From the NCBI RefSeq assembly GCF_014042365.1, contig NZ_JACEZS010000004.1, positions 1-64,000 on the forward strand: a DNA stretch of 64,000 nucleotides. Reading direction: 5' to 3'. Origin of the DNA: Rugamonas fusca. GTDB taxonomy: Bacteria; Pseudomonadota; Gammaproteobacteria; Burkholderiales; Burkholderiaceae_D. Shown here one piece after another: positions 45,820 to 57,451 of the stretch. The position numbers were made by a program, and so were the translations under genes. The notes under the pieces were generated by a model that saw only the letters and a program-made list of their open reading frames with translations, made no database searches and was not told the origin of the DNA. Position 1 is the first letter of the stretch. Every line of letters starts with the position of its first letter.

Positions 45820-45857
45820 CGCAGCCGCCCGGCGCCTTGCCGGCCGGCTGCGTTTTT
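45820..45857 (+). terminator. Rho-independent terminator of the peptide transporter
   Basis: CGCAGCCG (45820-45827) pairs with CGGCTGCG (45845-45852), followed by five T. Confidence 0.8.
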
Positions 45858-45999
45858 CATTGCGCGACCTGATACCGATCAGTATTTTTTATACCGTGCG
45901 CGGGGGCGGCGGCGCATACTGGACACTCCGACACCGGCCGTCCGCAGCGCAGGCAGCTTGGCGGCGGCTGGCGATGCTGACGATGACAGGAGGCGGGAA

Positions 46000-46338
46000 A
46001 TGACGGTCGCGAAAATTGAGAAGGCGGAATGGCACAGCTATTTCGACCGCGTATCCAAGGAACTGGAAGGCAAGAGCGTGGAAATCGACGTCGAGGCGCT
46101 GGCGCTGGGCAGCCAGGTGGAGCAGGAGTGGATACCCCTGCTGGGCATGACGTACGAGCCGCGCGACGATATCCTCAGCGTGATGGTGGAAGGCTTGAAC
46201 CACCTGATCCGTTCGCCGCGCACGGTGTTCGTCGATATCGAGCTGGGGCAGGTGAGCAGCATGGAAGTGGTGGACGCCGACGACTACCGCCACATCCTCA
46301 AGCTCAGCGATCCGCTGCGCCTGACGGCGCCGCACTGA
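46000..46338 (+). CDS. DUF5335-like small protein
   Basis: Encodes 112 aa with a strong AGGAGG ribosome site 7 nt before the ATG. The pattern (AEWHSYFDRVSKELEGKSVEIDVEALALG, EWIPLLGMTYEPRDDILSVMVEG, LNHLIRSPRTVFVD) resembles the DUF5335 family of small soluble proteins of unknown function. No signal peptide. Its 3' end overlaps the convergent GNAT-like gene by 35 nt, so the two transcripts are partly antisense. Confidence 0.7.
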   Translation: MTVAKIEKAEWHSYFDRVSKELEGKSVEIDVEALALGSQVEQEWIPLLGMTYEPRDDILSVMVEGLNHLIRSPRTVFVDIELGQVSSMEVVDADDYRHILKLSDPLRLTAPH

Positions 46339-47512
46339 CGCCGCCGTCCTCGCCACCATCACCACGACCGCGTCCGCCCTGGTCGCGGAAGGGATTGCGC
46401 TCGTTGAGTTCATCGAGGTAGGCGGCGATACCGCCTCCTTCGCGCGCCAGGAAGCGCTCGATGGCGTCGGCGAAGCCGGGGTGGGCCAGCCAGTGGGCCG
46501 ACCAGGTCTGTTGCGGCAGGAAGCCGCGGGCCATCTTATGCTCGCCCTGGGCGCCGCCCTCGAACGTGGCGATACCCTGCGCGATGCAAAATTCCAGCGG
46601 CTGATAATAGGCCGTCTCGAAATGCAGGCAGGGGATGTGTTCGAGCGCGCCCCAGTAGCGGCCGTACAGCGTGTCGGCCGTGTGGAACACGAGCGAGGAC
46701 GCCACCGGCCGGCCATCGCGCTCGGCCAGCACCAGCATCACGTTGTCGGGCATGGTGCGGCCCACGCGCAGGAAGAAATCCAGGTTCAGATACGGTGACG
46801 AGCGGTGCTCGGCGTAGGTGTTGGCGTAGCAGCGGTGGAAGAAGCGCCAGTGTGCCTCCGTGATGGCCGCCCCGCGCAACTGGCGCAGCGACACGCCCGC
46901 CTCGCGCACCTTGCGCCGCTCGGCGCGGATATTCTTGCGCTTCTTGTGTTCCAGCGTGGCCAGGAACTGCTCGAAATCCTGGTAGCCATCGTTGAGCCAG
47001 TGGAACTGCACGCCGCTGCGCAGCATGAATCCCGCCTCCTGCAACTGGCGCGCCTGCTGCTCGGGCGGGAACAGGATGTGGGTGGACGACAGGCCGGCCG
47101 CCTGCTGCCGGGCGCACAGCAGTTCGACCAGCGCCGCCCGTTCCGCCGGTCCGCGCGCCAGCAGGCGCGGGCCCGTGACGGGCGTGAACGGAATGGCCGA
47201 CAGCAGCTTGGGATAGTATTCGAGGCCGTGGCGCTGGTAGGCGTCGGCCCAGGCCCAGTCGAACACGTATTCGCCGTAGGAATGCGATTTGACGTACAGC
47301 GGCATGGCGGCCGCCAGCGCCGGGCCATCCCACAGCACCAGGTATTGCGGTTGCCAGCCCGTGTCGGCGCAGGCCGAACCCGATTCGTGCAGCGCGTGCA
47401 GGAAGGCGTAGGACAGGAAAGGGTTGGCGTCGTCCTGGGCGGCCAGCAAGGCCGTCCATGCCGCTTCTCCCACGTCGGCGAGAGAAGAAATGATCCCCGT
47501 GCGATAATTCAT
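46304..47512 (-). CDS. GNAT-superfamily (DUF482/peptidogalycan-type) protein
   Basis: Encodes 402 aa of the Fem/GNAT-like family formerly DUF482. Seen: [19 protein letters not shown] at the N-terminus, [59 protein letters not shown] and [36 protein letters not shown], all typical. Members are annotated as N-acetyltransferases or peptidogalycan biosynthesis proteins without firm biochemistry. The C-terminal 25 residues ([15 protein letters not shown]) are low-complexity and lie in the overlap with the neighbouring gene. Confidence 0.82.
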   Translation of the reverse strand: MNYRTGIISSLADVGEAAWTALLAAQDDANPFLSYAFLHALHESGSACADTGWQPQYLVLWDGPALAAAMPLYVKSHSYGEYVFDWAWADAYQRHGLEYYPKLLSAIPFTPVTGPRLLARGPAERAALVELLCARQQAAGLSSTHILFPPEQQARQLQEAGFMLRSGVQFHWLNDGYQDFEQFLATLEHKKRKNIRAERRKVREAGVSLRQLRGAAITEAHWRFFHRCYANTYAEHRSSPYLNLDFFLRVGRTMPDNVMLVLAERDGRPVASSLVFHTADTLYGRYWGALEHIPCLHFETAYYQPLEFCIAQGIATFEGGAQGEHKMARGFLPQQTWSAHWLAHPGFADAIERFLAREGGGIAAYLDELNERNPFRDQGGRGRGDGGEDGGVSAAPSGAADR

Positions 47513-47613
47513 TTTTGTTGCCCGCTCATCATGTTTGCTCTGACCAGTGTGGCATTCTACGCAAATTATCCCGTCGCCGCCGGGCGCGCGCCCGGCAGGA
47601 GAGAAAGCCGTCC

Positions 47614-49662
47614 ATGACCAAGAATTTCTTCAACCTGTATTCGCATGACTTCGCGCGCGTGGCCGTGGCCGTGCCCCGCTGCCGCGTCGCCGACCCGGCG
47701 TTCAACGCGGCCCAGACCATCGCCATGGCCACCGAGGCCCACCAGCAGGGCGCCGCCCTGGTGGCCTTCCCGGAACTGGGCCTGTCGGCCTACACCTGCG
47801 ACGACCTGTTCCACCAGCGCGCGCTGCTCGACGCCTGCGAGGCGGCGCTGGCCTCGGTGGTGGCCGCGTCGGCCGCGCTGCCGCTGGCGCTGGTGGTGGG
47901 CATGCCGCTGCGCGTGCGCCACCAGTTGTACAACTGCGCCGTCGTGATCGCGGGCGGCCGCATCCAGGGCGTGGTGCCCAAGAGCTACCTGCCCAACTAC
48001 GGGGAATTCTACGAGGCGCGCCAGTTCAGCACGGGCGACTACGCGGTCGCCACGGAAATGACGCTGCTGGGCCAGACGGTGCCGTTCGGCTCCGGCCTGC
48101 TGTTCGAAGTGGCCAATCTGCCGCTGCTGAAGTTCCACGTCGAGATCTGCGAGGATGTGTGGGTGCCCGTGCCGCCATCGTCGTTCGCGGCGCTGGCCGG
48201 CGCTTCGGTGCTGGTCAACCTGTCGGCCTCCAACGCGCTGGTGGGCAAGGCTGGCTACCGCCACCTGCTGGTGGCGCAGCAGTCGGCGCGCTGCCTGTCG
48301 GCCTATCTGTACACCTCCGCCGGCAGTGGCGAATCGACCACCGACATGGCCTGGGATGGCCAGGCCCAGATCTGCGAAAATGGTGAACTGCTGGCCGAGT
48401 CCAAGCGCTTCCAGGATGAGCCCAGCCTGATTTACGCGGACGTGGACCTGGAGCGGCTGTCGCGCGAGCGCATGCGCCAGACCACGTTCGGCCAGTCCGT
48501 GCAGCGCCACGCCGAGGAAGTGGCGCGCTTCCGCGTGGTCAGCTTCGAACTGGCGCTGCCGCTGGATCGCGCGTTGGCGCTCAAGCGCTGCGTGGAGCGC
48601 TTCCCCTACGTGCCGGCCGACAGCCGCCGCCGCGACGAGCGTTGCAATGAGGTCTACAACATCCAGGTGCAGGCGCTGGCCCAGCGGCTGCAAGCGAGCG
48701 GCATCCAGAAGTTGGTGATCGGCGTGTCCGGCGGCCTCGATTCCACCCACGCGCTGCTGGTGTGCGCGCGCGTGATGGACAAGCTCAAGCTGCCGCGCAC
48801 CAATATCCTGGCCTACACCATGCCCAGCTTCGCCACCAGCGAGCGCACGCTGACCCAGGCCCACCGGCTGATGAAACTGGTGGGCTGCACGGCCGCCGAA
48901 ATCGACATCCGCCCCAGCTGCATCCAGATGCTGCAGGACCTGGGCCACCCCTACGCGGAGGGCGAGGCGCAGCACGACATCGCGTTCGAGAACGTGCAGG
49001 CGGGCGAACGCACCAACCATTTGTTCCGGCTGGCGAACCATCACAACGCCCTCGTGGTCGGCACGGGCGACTTGAGCGAACTGGCGCTGGGCTGGTGCAC
49101 CTACGGCGTGGGCGACCATATGTCGCACTACAACGTCAACGCCAGCGTGCCCAAGACGCTGATCTCCTACCTGGTGCGCTGGGTGGCTGAATCGGGCGTG
49201 ATCGGCCGCAACGATGCGCAGGTGCTGCTCGATATCCTGGGCACGGAAATCAGCCCCGAACTGGTGCCCGGCACGGCCGGCGGCCAGCCGGAACAGCGCA
49301 CGGAAAGCACCATCGGCCCCTACGAGCTGCAGGATTTCAACCTGTACTACGTGCTGCGCTTCGGCTTTGCGCCTGCCAAGGTGGCGTTCCTGGCGCTGGC
49401 CGCGTGGCACGACAAGGAGTTGGGCCGCTGGCCGGACGGCGAACACGTGGCGCGCAACGAGTACGACCTGGCGACCATCAAGAAGAACCTGGGTATCTTC
49501 CTGGACCGCTTCTTCCGCACCAGCCAGTTCAAGCGCACCTGCGTGCCGAACGCGCCCAAGGTCGGCACGGGCGGTTCGCTGTCGCCGCGCGGCGACTGGC
49601 GTGCGCCCACCGACGGGCAAAGCGTGGTCTGGATGCAGGATTTGCAACGGATTCCTGTCTGA
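47614..49662 (+). CDS. nadE: Glutamine-dependent NAD+ synthetase
   Basis: Encodes 682 aa, the length of the large (Mycobacterium-type) glutamine-dependent enzyme. The N-terminal nitrilase-like glutaminase has Glu in [14 protein letters not shown], Lys in [18 protein letters not shown] and the nucleophile Cys in [13 protein letters not shown] (about residue 177). The C-terminal synthetase has the PP-loop [12 protein letters not shown] (about 370), [14 protein letters not shown] and [17 protein letters not shown]. It converts deamido-NAD to NAD+ using glutamine-derived ammonia. AGGAG lies 12 nt before ATG 47614. It precedes the PII gene by 270 bp, linking glutamine use and nitrogen sensing by position only. 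Confidence 0.95.
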   Translation: MTKNFFNLYSHDFARVAVAVPRCRVADPAFNAAQTIAMATEAHQQGAALVAFPELGLSAYTCDDLFHQRALLDACEAALASVVAASAALPLALVVGMPLRVRHQLYNCAVVIAGGRIQGVVPKSYLPNYGEFYEARQFSTGDYAVATEMTLLGQTVPFGSGLLFEVANLPLLKFHVEICEDVWVPVPPSSFAALAGASVLVNLSASNALVGKAGYRHLLVAQQSARCLSAYLYTSAGSGESTTDMAWDGQAQICENGELLAESKRFQDEPSLIYADVDLERLSRERMRQTTFGQSVQRHAEEVARFRVVSFELALPLDRALALKRCVERFPYVPADSRRRDERCNEVYNIQVQALAQRLQASGIQKLVIGVSGGLDSTHALLVCARVMDKLKLPRTNILAYTMPSFATSERTLTQAHRLMKLVGCTAAEIDIRPSCIQMLQDLGHPYAEGEAQHDIAFENVQAGERTNHLFRLANHHNALVVGTGDLSELALGWCTYGVGDHMSHYNVNASVPKTLISYLVRWVAESGVIGRNDAQVLLDILGTEISPELVPGTAGGQPEQRTESTIGPYELQDFNLYYVLRFGFAPAKVAFLALAAWHDKELGRWPDGEHVARNEYDLATIKKNLGIFLDRFFRTSQFKRTCVPNAPKVGTGGSLSPRGDWRAPTDGQSVVWMQDLQRIPV

Positions 49663-49741
49663 GGCGGGGTGCACGGCCGGCGCCATAACCGAGTGGCGCC
49701 TCGGTATCGGCGCGCGTGGGTAGGAGAGCGGCGCCGGGTAG

Positions 49742-50269
<528 letters not shown>

Positions 50270-50282
50270 GTTGCCCACCCCC

Positions 50283-50342
50283 AAAATCGGGGACGTAACA
50301 CGGTTTTTCCGCACGGGAAAACCGTGTTACGTCCCCGATTTT
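50283..50342. repeat. AAATCGGGGAC-family palindrome, 29-bp arms
   Basis: Arms AAAATCGGGGACGTAACACGG... and their inverse pair from 50283 to 50342 with a CA loop and a single T/G mismatch. It fills the gap between the convergent glnB and TRIC-type genes and ends in a T-run, so it probably acts as a bidirectional terminator. Confidence 0.88.
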
Positions 50343-50350
50343 TCCTGGCG

Positions 50351-50974
50351 TTAGCGGTTGATGCGCATGTCGAATTTCCACGTCAGCAGCCGCAGCAGCG
50401 TGATGAAGGCGGCGCTGAACCACAGCGCGAAGTCGTTCGACACGTGGGTGTGCTGCAGCGCGATGTAGAGCCAGGCGCCGAAGAAGGCGCAGATCGCGTA
50501 CGGTTTCCCGTCGCGGAACACCATCGGCACCTCGTTGCAGACGATGTCGCGCAACACGCCGCCGAAGATCCCCGTGATCACGCCCATCATGGCCGCGATA
50601 AACACCGGCATGTCGGCCGCCTGCGCCTGCGATACGCCGGCCACGGCGAACAGGCCCAGGCCGATGGCGTCGGCCACCACGATGATGCGCTCCGAGACGA
50701 TCTGGCGGATGGTGCGCACCAGCGGCGTGGCCACCAGGGCCAGCACGAAGATCAGGATCGCATAGCCCTGGTGCTCGACCCAGAATAAAGGCCGTACATC
50801 GAGCAGGATGTCGCGCAGCGTGCCGCCGCCGAAGGCCGTGATGAAGGCCACCGTGAACACGCCCACCAGGTCCATGCGCTTGCGGCGCGCCTCCACGAAG
50901 CCCGACATCGCTCCCACCAGGATCGCCACGATTTCAATGACGGTGATGAGGGAGACGTGCGGGATGTGCTTCAT
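50351..50974 (-). CDS. TRIC-type (UPF0126/YicG-like) membrane channel protein
   Basis: Encodes 207 aa with about seven membrane helices. The internal repeat of the family is clear: FITAFGGGTLRDILLD in the first half and GVITGIFGGVLRDIVCNEVP in the second, each ending in the kinked-helix GGGxxRD motif. Bacterial homologues are trimeric monovalent-cation channels; physiological use is unclear, and older work suggested glycine uptake. Single gene, convergent with glnB. Confidence 0.9.
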   Translation of the reverse strand: MKHIPHVSLITVIEIVAILVGAMSGFVEARRKRMDLVGVFTVAFITAFGGGTLRDILLDVRPLFWVEHQGYAILIFVLALVATPLVRTIRQIVSERIIVVADAIGLGLFAVAGVSQAQAADMPVFIAAMMGVITGIFGGVLRDIVCNEVPMVFRDGKPYAICAFFGAWLYIALQHTHVSNDFALWFSAAFITLLRLLTWKFDMRINR

Positions 50975-51063
50975 GCTTGGAAAAGAAATGACGGAGTGGC
51001 CGGTGCGCGTAGGTTAACACGCCTCGCACGCGCCAGCCAGTCGTGGGGGAGGTTTTGTTGCCG

Positions 51064-51735
51064 TCAGCGCGGCGTTTGCAGGGCGGCGCGCAGCAGCACC
51101 ATCAGCGCGCCTTCGCCGCCGTCCAGCGGGCGGGCGGCGCAGAAGGCGATCACTTCTTCCTTCTGTTCCAGCCAGCTGTGCACCATGGAGCGCAGCACGG
51201 GCTCGCCGTTGACGGAGCCGTAGCCCTTGCCGTAGATGACGGCCACGCAGCGCGCGTTGCGCCGCTTGGCCTGCTGCAGGAAGGCGCCGATGGCGTCGCG
51301 CGCGGCGTCGCGCCGCATGCCGTGCAGGTCCAGCTCATCCTGCACCGGCCAGTGGCCCTTGCGCAGCTTGCGCATCACGTCCTGGCCCACGCCGTTGCGC
51401 AGGAAGCTGACGGTCGGTTCCGTCTCCAGCAAGTGTTCGACATCGAACTGGTCCGACATCGATTCGCGCAGCACGGCCGCATCATCCTCGGCCTGGGTGC
51501 GGGGCCGGGTGGGAGCGGCTGGTGCGAAGCTCGCCGATTTTGGCGCACCCGGCGCCAGCCGGTTCTGCTCCGGCAGGCGCTTCACGCCGCCCACGCTGGC
51601 GTGGAACAGATTCGCTTCCACCGCCTGCACCTTGGCCTGCCTGGCCGCTTCGGCCTTGGCCACGGCGCGCGCCTCGGCCTGTTCCTTGAGCTGCTTGCTC
51701 AGGGATTTGAGGTCGGCGAAGTCCTTCAGCGCCAT
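51064..51735 (-). CDS. Smr-domain protein
   Basis: Encodes 223 aa. The N-terminal half is a charged helix (SLSKQLKEQAEARAVAKAEAAR) and linker; the C-terminal ~85 residues are an Smr (MutS2-type) domain. It has DLHGMRRDAARDAI, VIYGKGYGS, PVLRSMVHSWL and EGALMVLL. Smr domains nick DNA or RNA; stand-alone proteins of this layout (YfcN/SmrB-like) include ribosome-rescue endonucleases acting on mRNA at collided ribosomes, a possible but unproven role here. It starts 5 nt after the trxB stop, so the pair form an operon with trxB first. Confidence 0.88.
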   Translation of the reverse strand: MALKDFADLKSLSKQLKEQAEARAVAKAEAARQAKVQAVEANLFHASVGGVKRLPEQNRLAPGAPKSASFAPAAPTRPRTQAEDDAAVLRESMSDQFDVEHLLETEPTVSFLRNGVGQDVMRKLRKGHWPVQDELDLHGMRRDAARDAIGAFLQQAKRRNARCVAVIYGKGYGSVNGEPVLRSMVHSWLEQKEEVIAFCAARPLDGGEGALMVLLRAALQTPR

Positions 51736-51740
51736 GCCGC

Positions 51741-52709
<969 letters not shown>

Positions 52710-52964
52710 TCAGAGGTTGGACGAAGGATAACGTATCCGAATTGGGGGCTAATTCCGCTACAGCAAGGGCGGCGAAGGGGCGCCAGCTCTTGCACGCGGT
52801 TAAGCAATGCAGGATTATAGTCCAAGCGGCGATTCGGCACGAATCAGGGGGCCGGGCAGGGGCTGTATGCCGTAGAATAGATGGGATGACTGTTTCTTGG
52901 TCGATAATATTGCAATAACGCTTAAAAGCCGGCGGCGCCGGCAGCAGCACGAGTCCCCTAACGT

Positions 52965-55319
52965 ATGACGAAATCCAGCTCCTCGACACCATCCAGCTAC
53001 ACCCGCAATGTGACTGAACGTCAACCTTTGCCCAACCGGCTGGTCCGCCTGTTGTCGGAGGCGCGCTGGCTCGCGCTGGCGGCGCTGGCCGTGTATTTCG
53101 TGCTCATCCTGATCAGTTATTCCAAGGGCGATCCGGGCTGGTCGCATGCCAGTGTGGTGCCGCGGGTACACAATCTGGGCGGGCGGGCCGGCGCCTGGCT
53201 GGCCGACCTGTTGTTGTTTATCTTCGGATTTTCCGCGTGGTGGCTGTGCCTGTGCCTGCTGCGCCTCGTGTGGAAGGGATACACGGGCTTGACCCAGCAA
53301 TTCGTGTTGTCCAAAGAGCCGGAGCCGGAACACCAGCACGAATACATCATCCGCATCATTGGCTTCGTGCTGCTGTTTTTGGGCAGCGTGGGGCTGGAAT
53401 ACCTGCGCATGTGGTCGCTCAAGGTGGAATTGCCGCGCGCGCCGGGCGGCGTGCTGGGGCAGTTGATCGGCCATTCGGCCCACGTGGCGCTCGGCTTCAC
53501 GGGCGCCACCTTGCTGCTGTTGCTGCTGTTCGGGCTCGGTTTCAGCCTGTTCTTCCAGGTGTCGTGGCTGGCCGTGGCCGAGCGCATCGGCGGTGGCATC
53601 GAGACGGCCATCGAGTGGTTCATCCAGCGCTACCAGTACCGCGAAGACCGCCGCCAGGGCGAAGTGGCGGCCGTCAAGCGCGATGAAGTGGTGGTCAGCG
53701 AGCGCGCCAAGCACGTGGAAAAACACGTGGCCGCGCCGCCCGTCAAGATCGAGCCGCAGGTGGTCACGGTGGTCAAGTCCGAGCGCGTGGAGAAGGAGAA
53801 GCAGGCCAGCCTGTTCCAGGACCTGGCCGACGGCAGCCATCTGCCGCCGCTGTCGCTGCTGGACGAACCGCCGCCGGTGCAGGAAACCGTGTCGGTCGAA
53901 ACGCTGGAATTCACCAGCCGTCTGATCGAGAAAAAACTGTCCGACTTCGGCGTGGAAGCCAAGGTGGTGGCGGCCTATCCCGGTCCCGTGGTCACGCGCT
54001 ACGAGATCGAGCCGGCCACCGGCGTCAAGGGCAGCCAGATCGTGGGCCTGGCGCGCGACCTGGCCCGTTCGCTGTCGCTGACCTCGATCCGCGTGGTGGA
54101 AACCATCCCGGGCAAGAATTACATGGCGCTGGAGCTGCCCAATCCCAAGCGCCAGATCGTGCGCCTGAGCGAAATCGTCGGCTCCAAGGTCTACAACGAC
54201 AACCCGTCCAGCCTGACCGTGGCGCTGGGCAAGGACATCGCCGGCAAGGCCGTGGTGGCTGATTTGGCCAAGATGCCGCACTTGCTGGTGGCCGGCACGA
54301 CCGGCTCCGGCAAGTCGGTCGGCATCAACGCCACCATCTTGTCGCTGCTCTACAAGTCCGATCCGCTGGACGTGCGCATGATCCTGATCGATCCGAAGAT
54401 GCTGGAAATGTCGGTCTATGAAGGCATTCCGCACCTGCTGGCGCCCGTGGTGACGGACATGCGCCAGGCCGGCCACGCGCTGAACTGGGCCGTCAACGAG
54501 ATGGAGCGCCGCTACAAGCTGATGTCCAAGCTCGGCGTGCGTAACCTGGCCGGCTACAACGCCAAGATCGAGGAAGCGCGCAAGCGCGAGGAACACATCC
54601 CGAATCCGTTCAGCCTGACGCCGGACTCGCCGGAACCGCTGGAAAAACTGCCTACCATCGTCATCATCATCGACGAGCTGGCCGACCTGATGATGGTGGT
54701 CGGCAAGAAGGTGGAGGAATTGATTGCCCGTATCGCGCAAAAGGCGCGCGCGGCCGGCCTGCACCTGATTCTGGCTACGCAGCGTCCATCTGTGGACGTG
54801 ATCACGGGCCTGATCAAGGCGAATATTCCGACCCGGATCGCGTTCCAGGTGTCGTCCAAGATCGACTCGCGCACCATTCTCGACCAGATGGGCGCGGAAA
54901 CCCTGCTCGGTATGGGTGACATGCTGTACATGCCGCCCGGCACCGGCTTGCCAGTGCGCGTGCACGGCGCGTTCGTGTCCGACGACGAGGTGCACCGTGT
55001 CGTCAAGCACTTGAAGGCGACCGGCGAACCCGATTACATCGAGGGCATCCTGGAAGGCGGCACGCTGGAAGGCGAGGGCGGCGCGGATGGCGCGGCGGCC
55101 GGCGAGGGCGGCGGCGAGGCCGATCCGATGTACGACCAGGCCGTGCAGGTGGTGCTCAAGAACCGCCGCGCGTCCATTTCGCTGGTGCAGCGCCATTTGC
55201 GCATCGGCTACAATCGCGCGGCGCGACTGCTGGAGCAGATGGAGCAGAGCGGCGTGGTGTCGCCGATGCAATCGAACGGCAACCGCGACATTCTGGCGCC
55301 GACCGCCAGCGCGGAATGA
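52965..55319 (+). CDS. ftsK: DNA translocase FtsK
   Basis: Encodes 784 aa. The N-terminus has four membrane helices (about 33-50, 80-105, 125-145, 175-200) that anchor it at the septum. A short charged linker leads to the alpha domain ([24 protein letters not shown]), then the RecA-like motor with Walker [12 protein letters not shown] (about 445) and Walker [15 protein letters not shown] (about 565). The C-terminal gamma winged helix ([35 protein letters not shown]) reads KOPS sequences. It pumps DNA and activates XerCD at dif during division. The linker is far shorter than in E. coli (1329 aa), as usual for Betaproteobacteria. Overlaps an in-frame ATG before lolA. Confidence 0.96.
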   Translation: MTKSSSSTPSSYTRNVTERQPLPNRLVRLLSEARWLALAALAVYFVLILISYSKGDPGWSHASVVPRVHNLGGRAGAWLADLLLFIFGFSAWWLCLCLLRLVWKGYTGLTQQFVLSKEPEPEHQHEYIIRIIGFVLLFLGSVGLEYLRMWSLKVELPRAPGGVLGQLIGHSAHVALGFTGATLLLLLLFGLGFSLFFQVSWLAVAERIGGGIETAIEWFIQRYQYREDRRQGEVAAVKRDEVVVSERAKHVEKHVAAPPVKIEPQVVTVVKSERVEKEKQASLFQDLADGSHLPPLSLLDEPPPVQETVSVETLEFTSRLIEKKLSDFGVEAKVVAAYPGPVVTRYEIEPATGVKGSQIVGLARDLARSLSLTSIRVVETIPGKNYMALELPNPKRQIVRLSEIVGSKVYNDNPSSLTVALGKDIAGKAVVADLAKMPHLLVAGTTGSGKSVGINATILSLLYKSDPLDVRMILIDPKMLEMSVYEGIPHLLAPVVTDMRQAGHALNWAVNEMERRYKLMSKLGVRNLAGYNAKIEEARKREEHIPNPFSLTPDSPEPLEKLPTIVIIIDELADLMMVVGKKVEELIARIAQKARAAGLHLILATQRPSVDVITGLIKANIPTRIAFQVSSKIDSRTILDQMGAETLLGMGDMLYMPPGTGLPVRVHGAFVSDDEVHRVVKHLKATGEPDYIEGILEGGTLEGEGGADGAAAGEGGGEADPMYDQAVQVVLKNRRASISLVQRHLRIGYNRAARLLEQMEQSGVVSPMQSNGNRDILAPTASAE

Positions 55320-55342
55320 ACAGGATAAACAGGATAAACAGT

Positions 55343-55987
55343 ATGAAACATAGCAAAGCCATGGTCAAAACCGTGGCCGCACTGGCCTGCGGCCTGCTGC
55401 TGGCGGGCGCGGCCCATGCCAGCGCGCTGGAACAGTTCAAGAGCTTCGTGGCCACGACCAAGTCGGCCAAGGGCGAATTCACCCAGCACCAGGTCAAGAA
55501 ACTGGAAAGTGGCGGCACCAAGACTTCCACGTCGTCCACCGGCACCTTCGTGTTCGCCCGTCCCGGCAAATTCATCTGGACGTACGTGAAACCGTACGAG
55601 CAAGTGTTGCAGGCCGATGGCGACCAGCTCTACATCTACGACAAGGACTTGAACCAGGTCACCGTCAAGAAGCTGGGCAACGCGCTCGGTTCCTCGCCGG
55701 CCGCCATCCTGTTCGGCAGCAATGACCTGGAAAAGAATTTCACCCTGTCCGAAGCGGGCGCCAAGGATGGCGTGGAATGGCTGAAGGCCGTGCCCAAGGC
55801 CAAGGACACCAGTTTCGAGGAAATCACCATCGGCCTGCGCAACGGCTTGCCCGAAGCGATGGAGCTGAAGGACACGTTCGGCCAGTTGTCCGTGCTGGCA
55901 TTCAAGAAGATCGAGCGTAATCCCGCTTTAAATGCGACGAGCTTTAAGTTCGTCATGCCCAAGGGCGCGGACGTCTTCAATAATTAA
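55343..55987 (+). CDS. lolA: Outer-membrane lipoprotein carrier LolA
   Basis: Encodes 214 aa from ATG 55343. ATG 55316 overlaps the ftsK stop and would put a charged extension before the signal peptide ([17 protein letters not shown]). The mature protein shows LolA motifs: [48 protein letters not shown] and [18 protein letters not shown] C-terminal strands. It carries lipoproteins from LolCDE across the periplasm to LolB. A 9-nt tandem repeat (AACAGGATA twice) occupies the ribosome-binding region. Operon ftsK-lolA-rarA. Confidence 0.94.
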   Translation: MKHSKAMVKTVAALACGLLLAGAAHASALEQFKSFVATTKSAKGEFTQHQVKKLESGGTKTSTSSTGTFVFARPGKFIWTYVKPYEQVLQADGDQLYIYDKDLNQVTVKKLGNALGSSPAAILFGSNDLEKNFTLSEAGAKDGVEWLKAVPKAKDTSFEEITIGLRNGLPEAMELKDTFGQLSVLAFKKIERNPALNATSFKFVMPKGADVFNN

Positions 55988-56059
55988 GGCTGGACGGCAC
56001 GACGACATGCGCCGCGGCGAACGCCAGCGGCGCTTTTTCCTTTGATACGGCAAACGAGT

Positions 56060-57364
56060 ATGGCAGACCTTTTCTCCAACGAACCGCGCCAGCCGCTGGC
56101 GGAAGCGCTGCGGCCCAAGACCCTGGACGAAGTGATCGGCCAAAGCCATCTGCTGGGGCCGGGCAAGCCGCTGCGCCTGGCGTTCGAATCGGGCCAGCCC
56201 CATTCGATGATCCTGTGGGGCCCGCCCGGCGTGGGCAAGACCACGCTGGCGCGGTTGACGGCCAACGCCTTCGACTGCCAGTTCATCGCCTTGTCGGCCG
56301 TGTTCTCGGGCGTGAAGGATATCCGCGCCGCCATGGAGCAGGCCGAACAGCATCTGGCGATGGGCAAGCACACCATCCTGTTCGTTGATGAGATTCACCG
56401 CTTCAACAAGTCGCAGCAGGACGCGCTGCTGCCCTACGCGGAATCGGGCCTCGTGACCTTGATTGGTGCGACGACGGAAAATCCTTCGTTCGAAGTCAAC
56501 TCCGCGTTGCTGTCGCGCTCGCAGGTCTACGTCCTGCAATCGCTCAACGAGGACGAGCTCAAGCAACTGGTGGCCAAGGCGCGCGAGAAAGTGCTGTCCC
56601 ACCTGCAGATCGAGGACGCCGCCATCGACACCCTGGTCGGCTACGCGGACGGCGATGCGCGCCGCCTGCTCAACCTGCTGGAACAGACCAGCACGGCCGC
56701 CAACGCGGCCCGCACCAACGTCGTCACGCCCGAGTTCATCCAGAACGCGCTGACCTTGAACGCGCGCCGCTTCGACAAGGGCGGTGACAATTTCTACGAC
56801 CAGATTTCGGCCCTGCACAAATCCGTGCGCGGCTCCAACCCGGACGCGGCCCTGTACTGGCTGTGCCGCATGCTCGATGGCGGCGCGGACGCCAAATACC
56901 TGTCGCGCCGCATCGTGCGCATGGCGTGGGAAGACATCGGCCTGGCCGATCCGCGCGCCATCCAGCTGGCCAACGACGCGGCCGCCACTTTCGAGCGGCA
57001 TGGCTCGCCGGAAGGGGAGCTGGCGCTGGGGCAGGCAGTAATTTATCTGGCCATCGCGGCCAAGAGCAATGCCGGCTACATGGCGTTCAACCAGGCCATG
57101 GCATTTGTGAAGAAAGACAAGTCGCGCGAAGTGCCGGTGCACCTGCGCAACGCGCCGACCAAGCTGATGAAGGAACTGGGCTACGGCCACGAGTACCGCT
57201 ACGCGCACGACGAGCCACATGCCTACGCGGCCGGCGAGACCTACCTGCCCGATGGGATAGGGGAGCCAGGCTGGTATCAACCCGTGCCACGCGGGCTGGA
57301 AAGCAAGATCGCCGACAAGATGGCGTTCCTGCGCAAGCTCGATGAGGATGCCGGCAAGGAATAA
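56060..57364 (+). CDS. rarA: Replication-associated recombination protein RarA (MgsA)
   Basis: Encodes 434 aa. AAA+ motifs: Walker A GPPGVGKTTLA (about 57), Walker B and sensor region ILFVDEIHRFNKSQQDALLP (about 112) and IGATTENPSFEVNSALLSRSQV. The C-terminal tetramerisation domain includes RFDKGGDNFYDQISALHKSVRGSNPDAALYWL, the strict RarA/WRNIP1 signature. It acts at stalled replication forks. Third gene of the ftsK-lolA-rarA run. Its stop codon lies in a 12-bp tandem repeat that repeats the stop in frame. Confidence 0.96.
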   Translation: MADLFSNEPRQPLAEALRPKTLDEVIGQSHLLGPGKPLRLAFESGQPHSMILWGPPGVGKTTLARLTANAFDCQFIALSAVFSGVKDIRAAMEQAEQHLAMGKHTILFVDEIHRFNKSQQDALLPYAESGLVTLIGATTENPSFEVNSALLSRSQVYVLQSLNEDELKQLVAKAREKVLSHLQIEDAAIDTLVGYADGDARRLLNLLEQTSTAANAARTNVVTPEFIQNALTLNARRFDKGGDNFYDQISALHKSVRGSNPDAALYWLCRMLDGGADAKYLSRRIVRMAWEDIGLADPRAIQLANDAAATFERHGSPEGELALGQAVIYLAIAAKSNAGYMAFNQAMAFVKKDKSREVPVHLRNAPTKLMKELGYGHEYRYAHDEPHAYAAGETYLPDGIGEPGWYQPVPRGLESKIADKMAFLRKLDEDAGKE

Positions 57365-57400
57365 GGCAAGGAATAAGGCAAGGAATAGGGCCAGGAATGG
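57353..57400 (+). repeat. 12-bp tandem repeat carrying the rarA stop codon
   Basis: Four consecutive 12-bp units in frame with rarA: GGCAAGGAATAA twice, GGCAAGGAATAG, then a degenerate GGCCAGGAATGG. The first unit encodes the last Gly-Lys-Glu and the stop, so three stop codons follow in the same frame. Confidence 0.9.
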
Positions 57401-57451
57401 AGCGTGCTGGCCGGCACCCGGCATCCGGTGCCGGGCCTGCCACATGGACGC

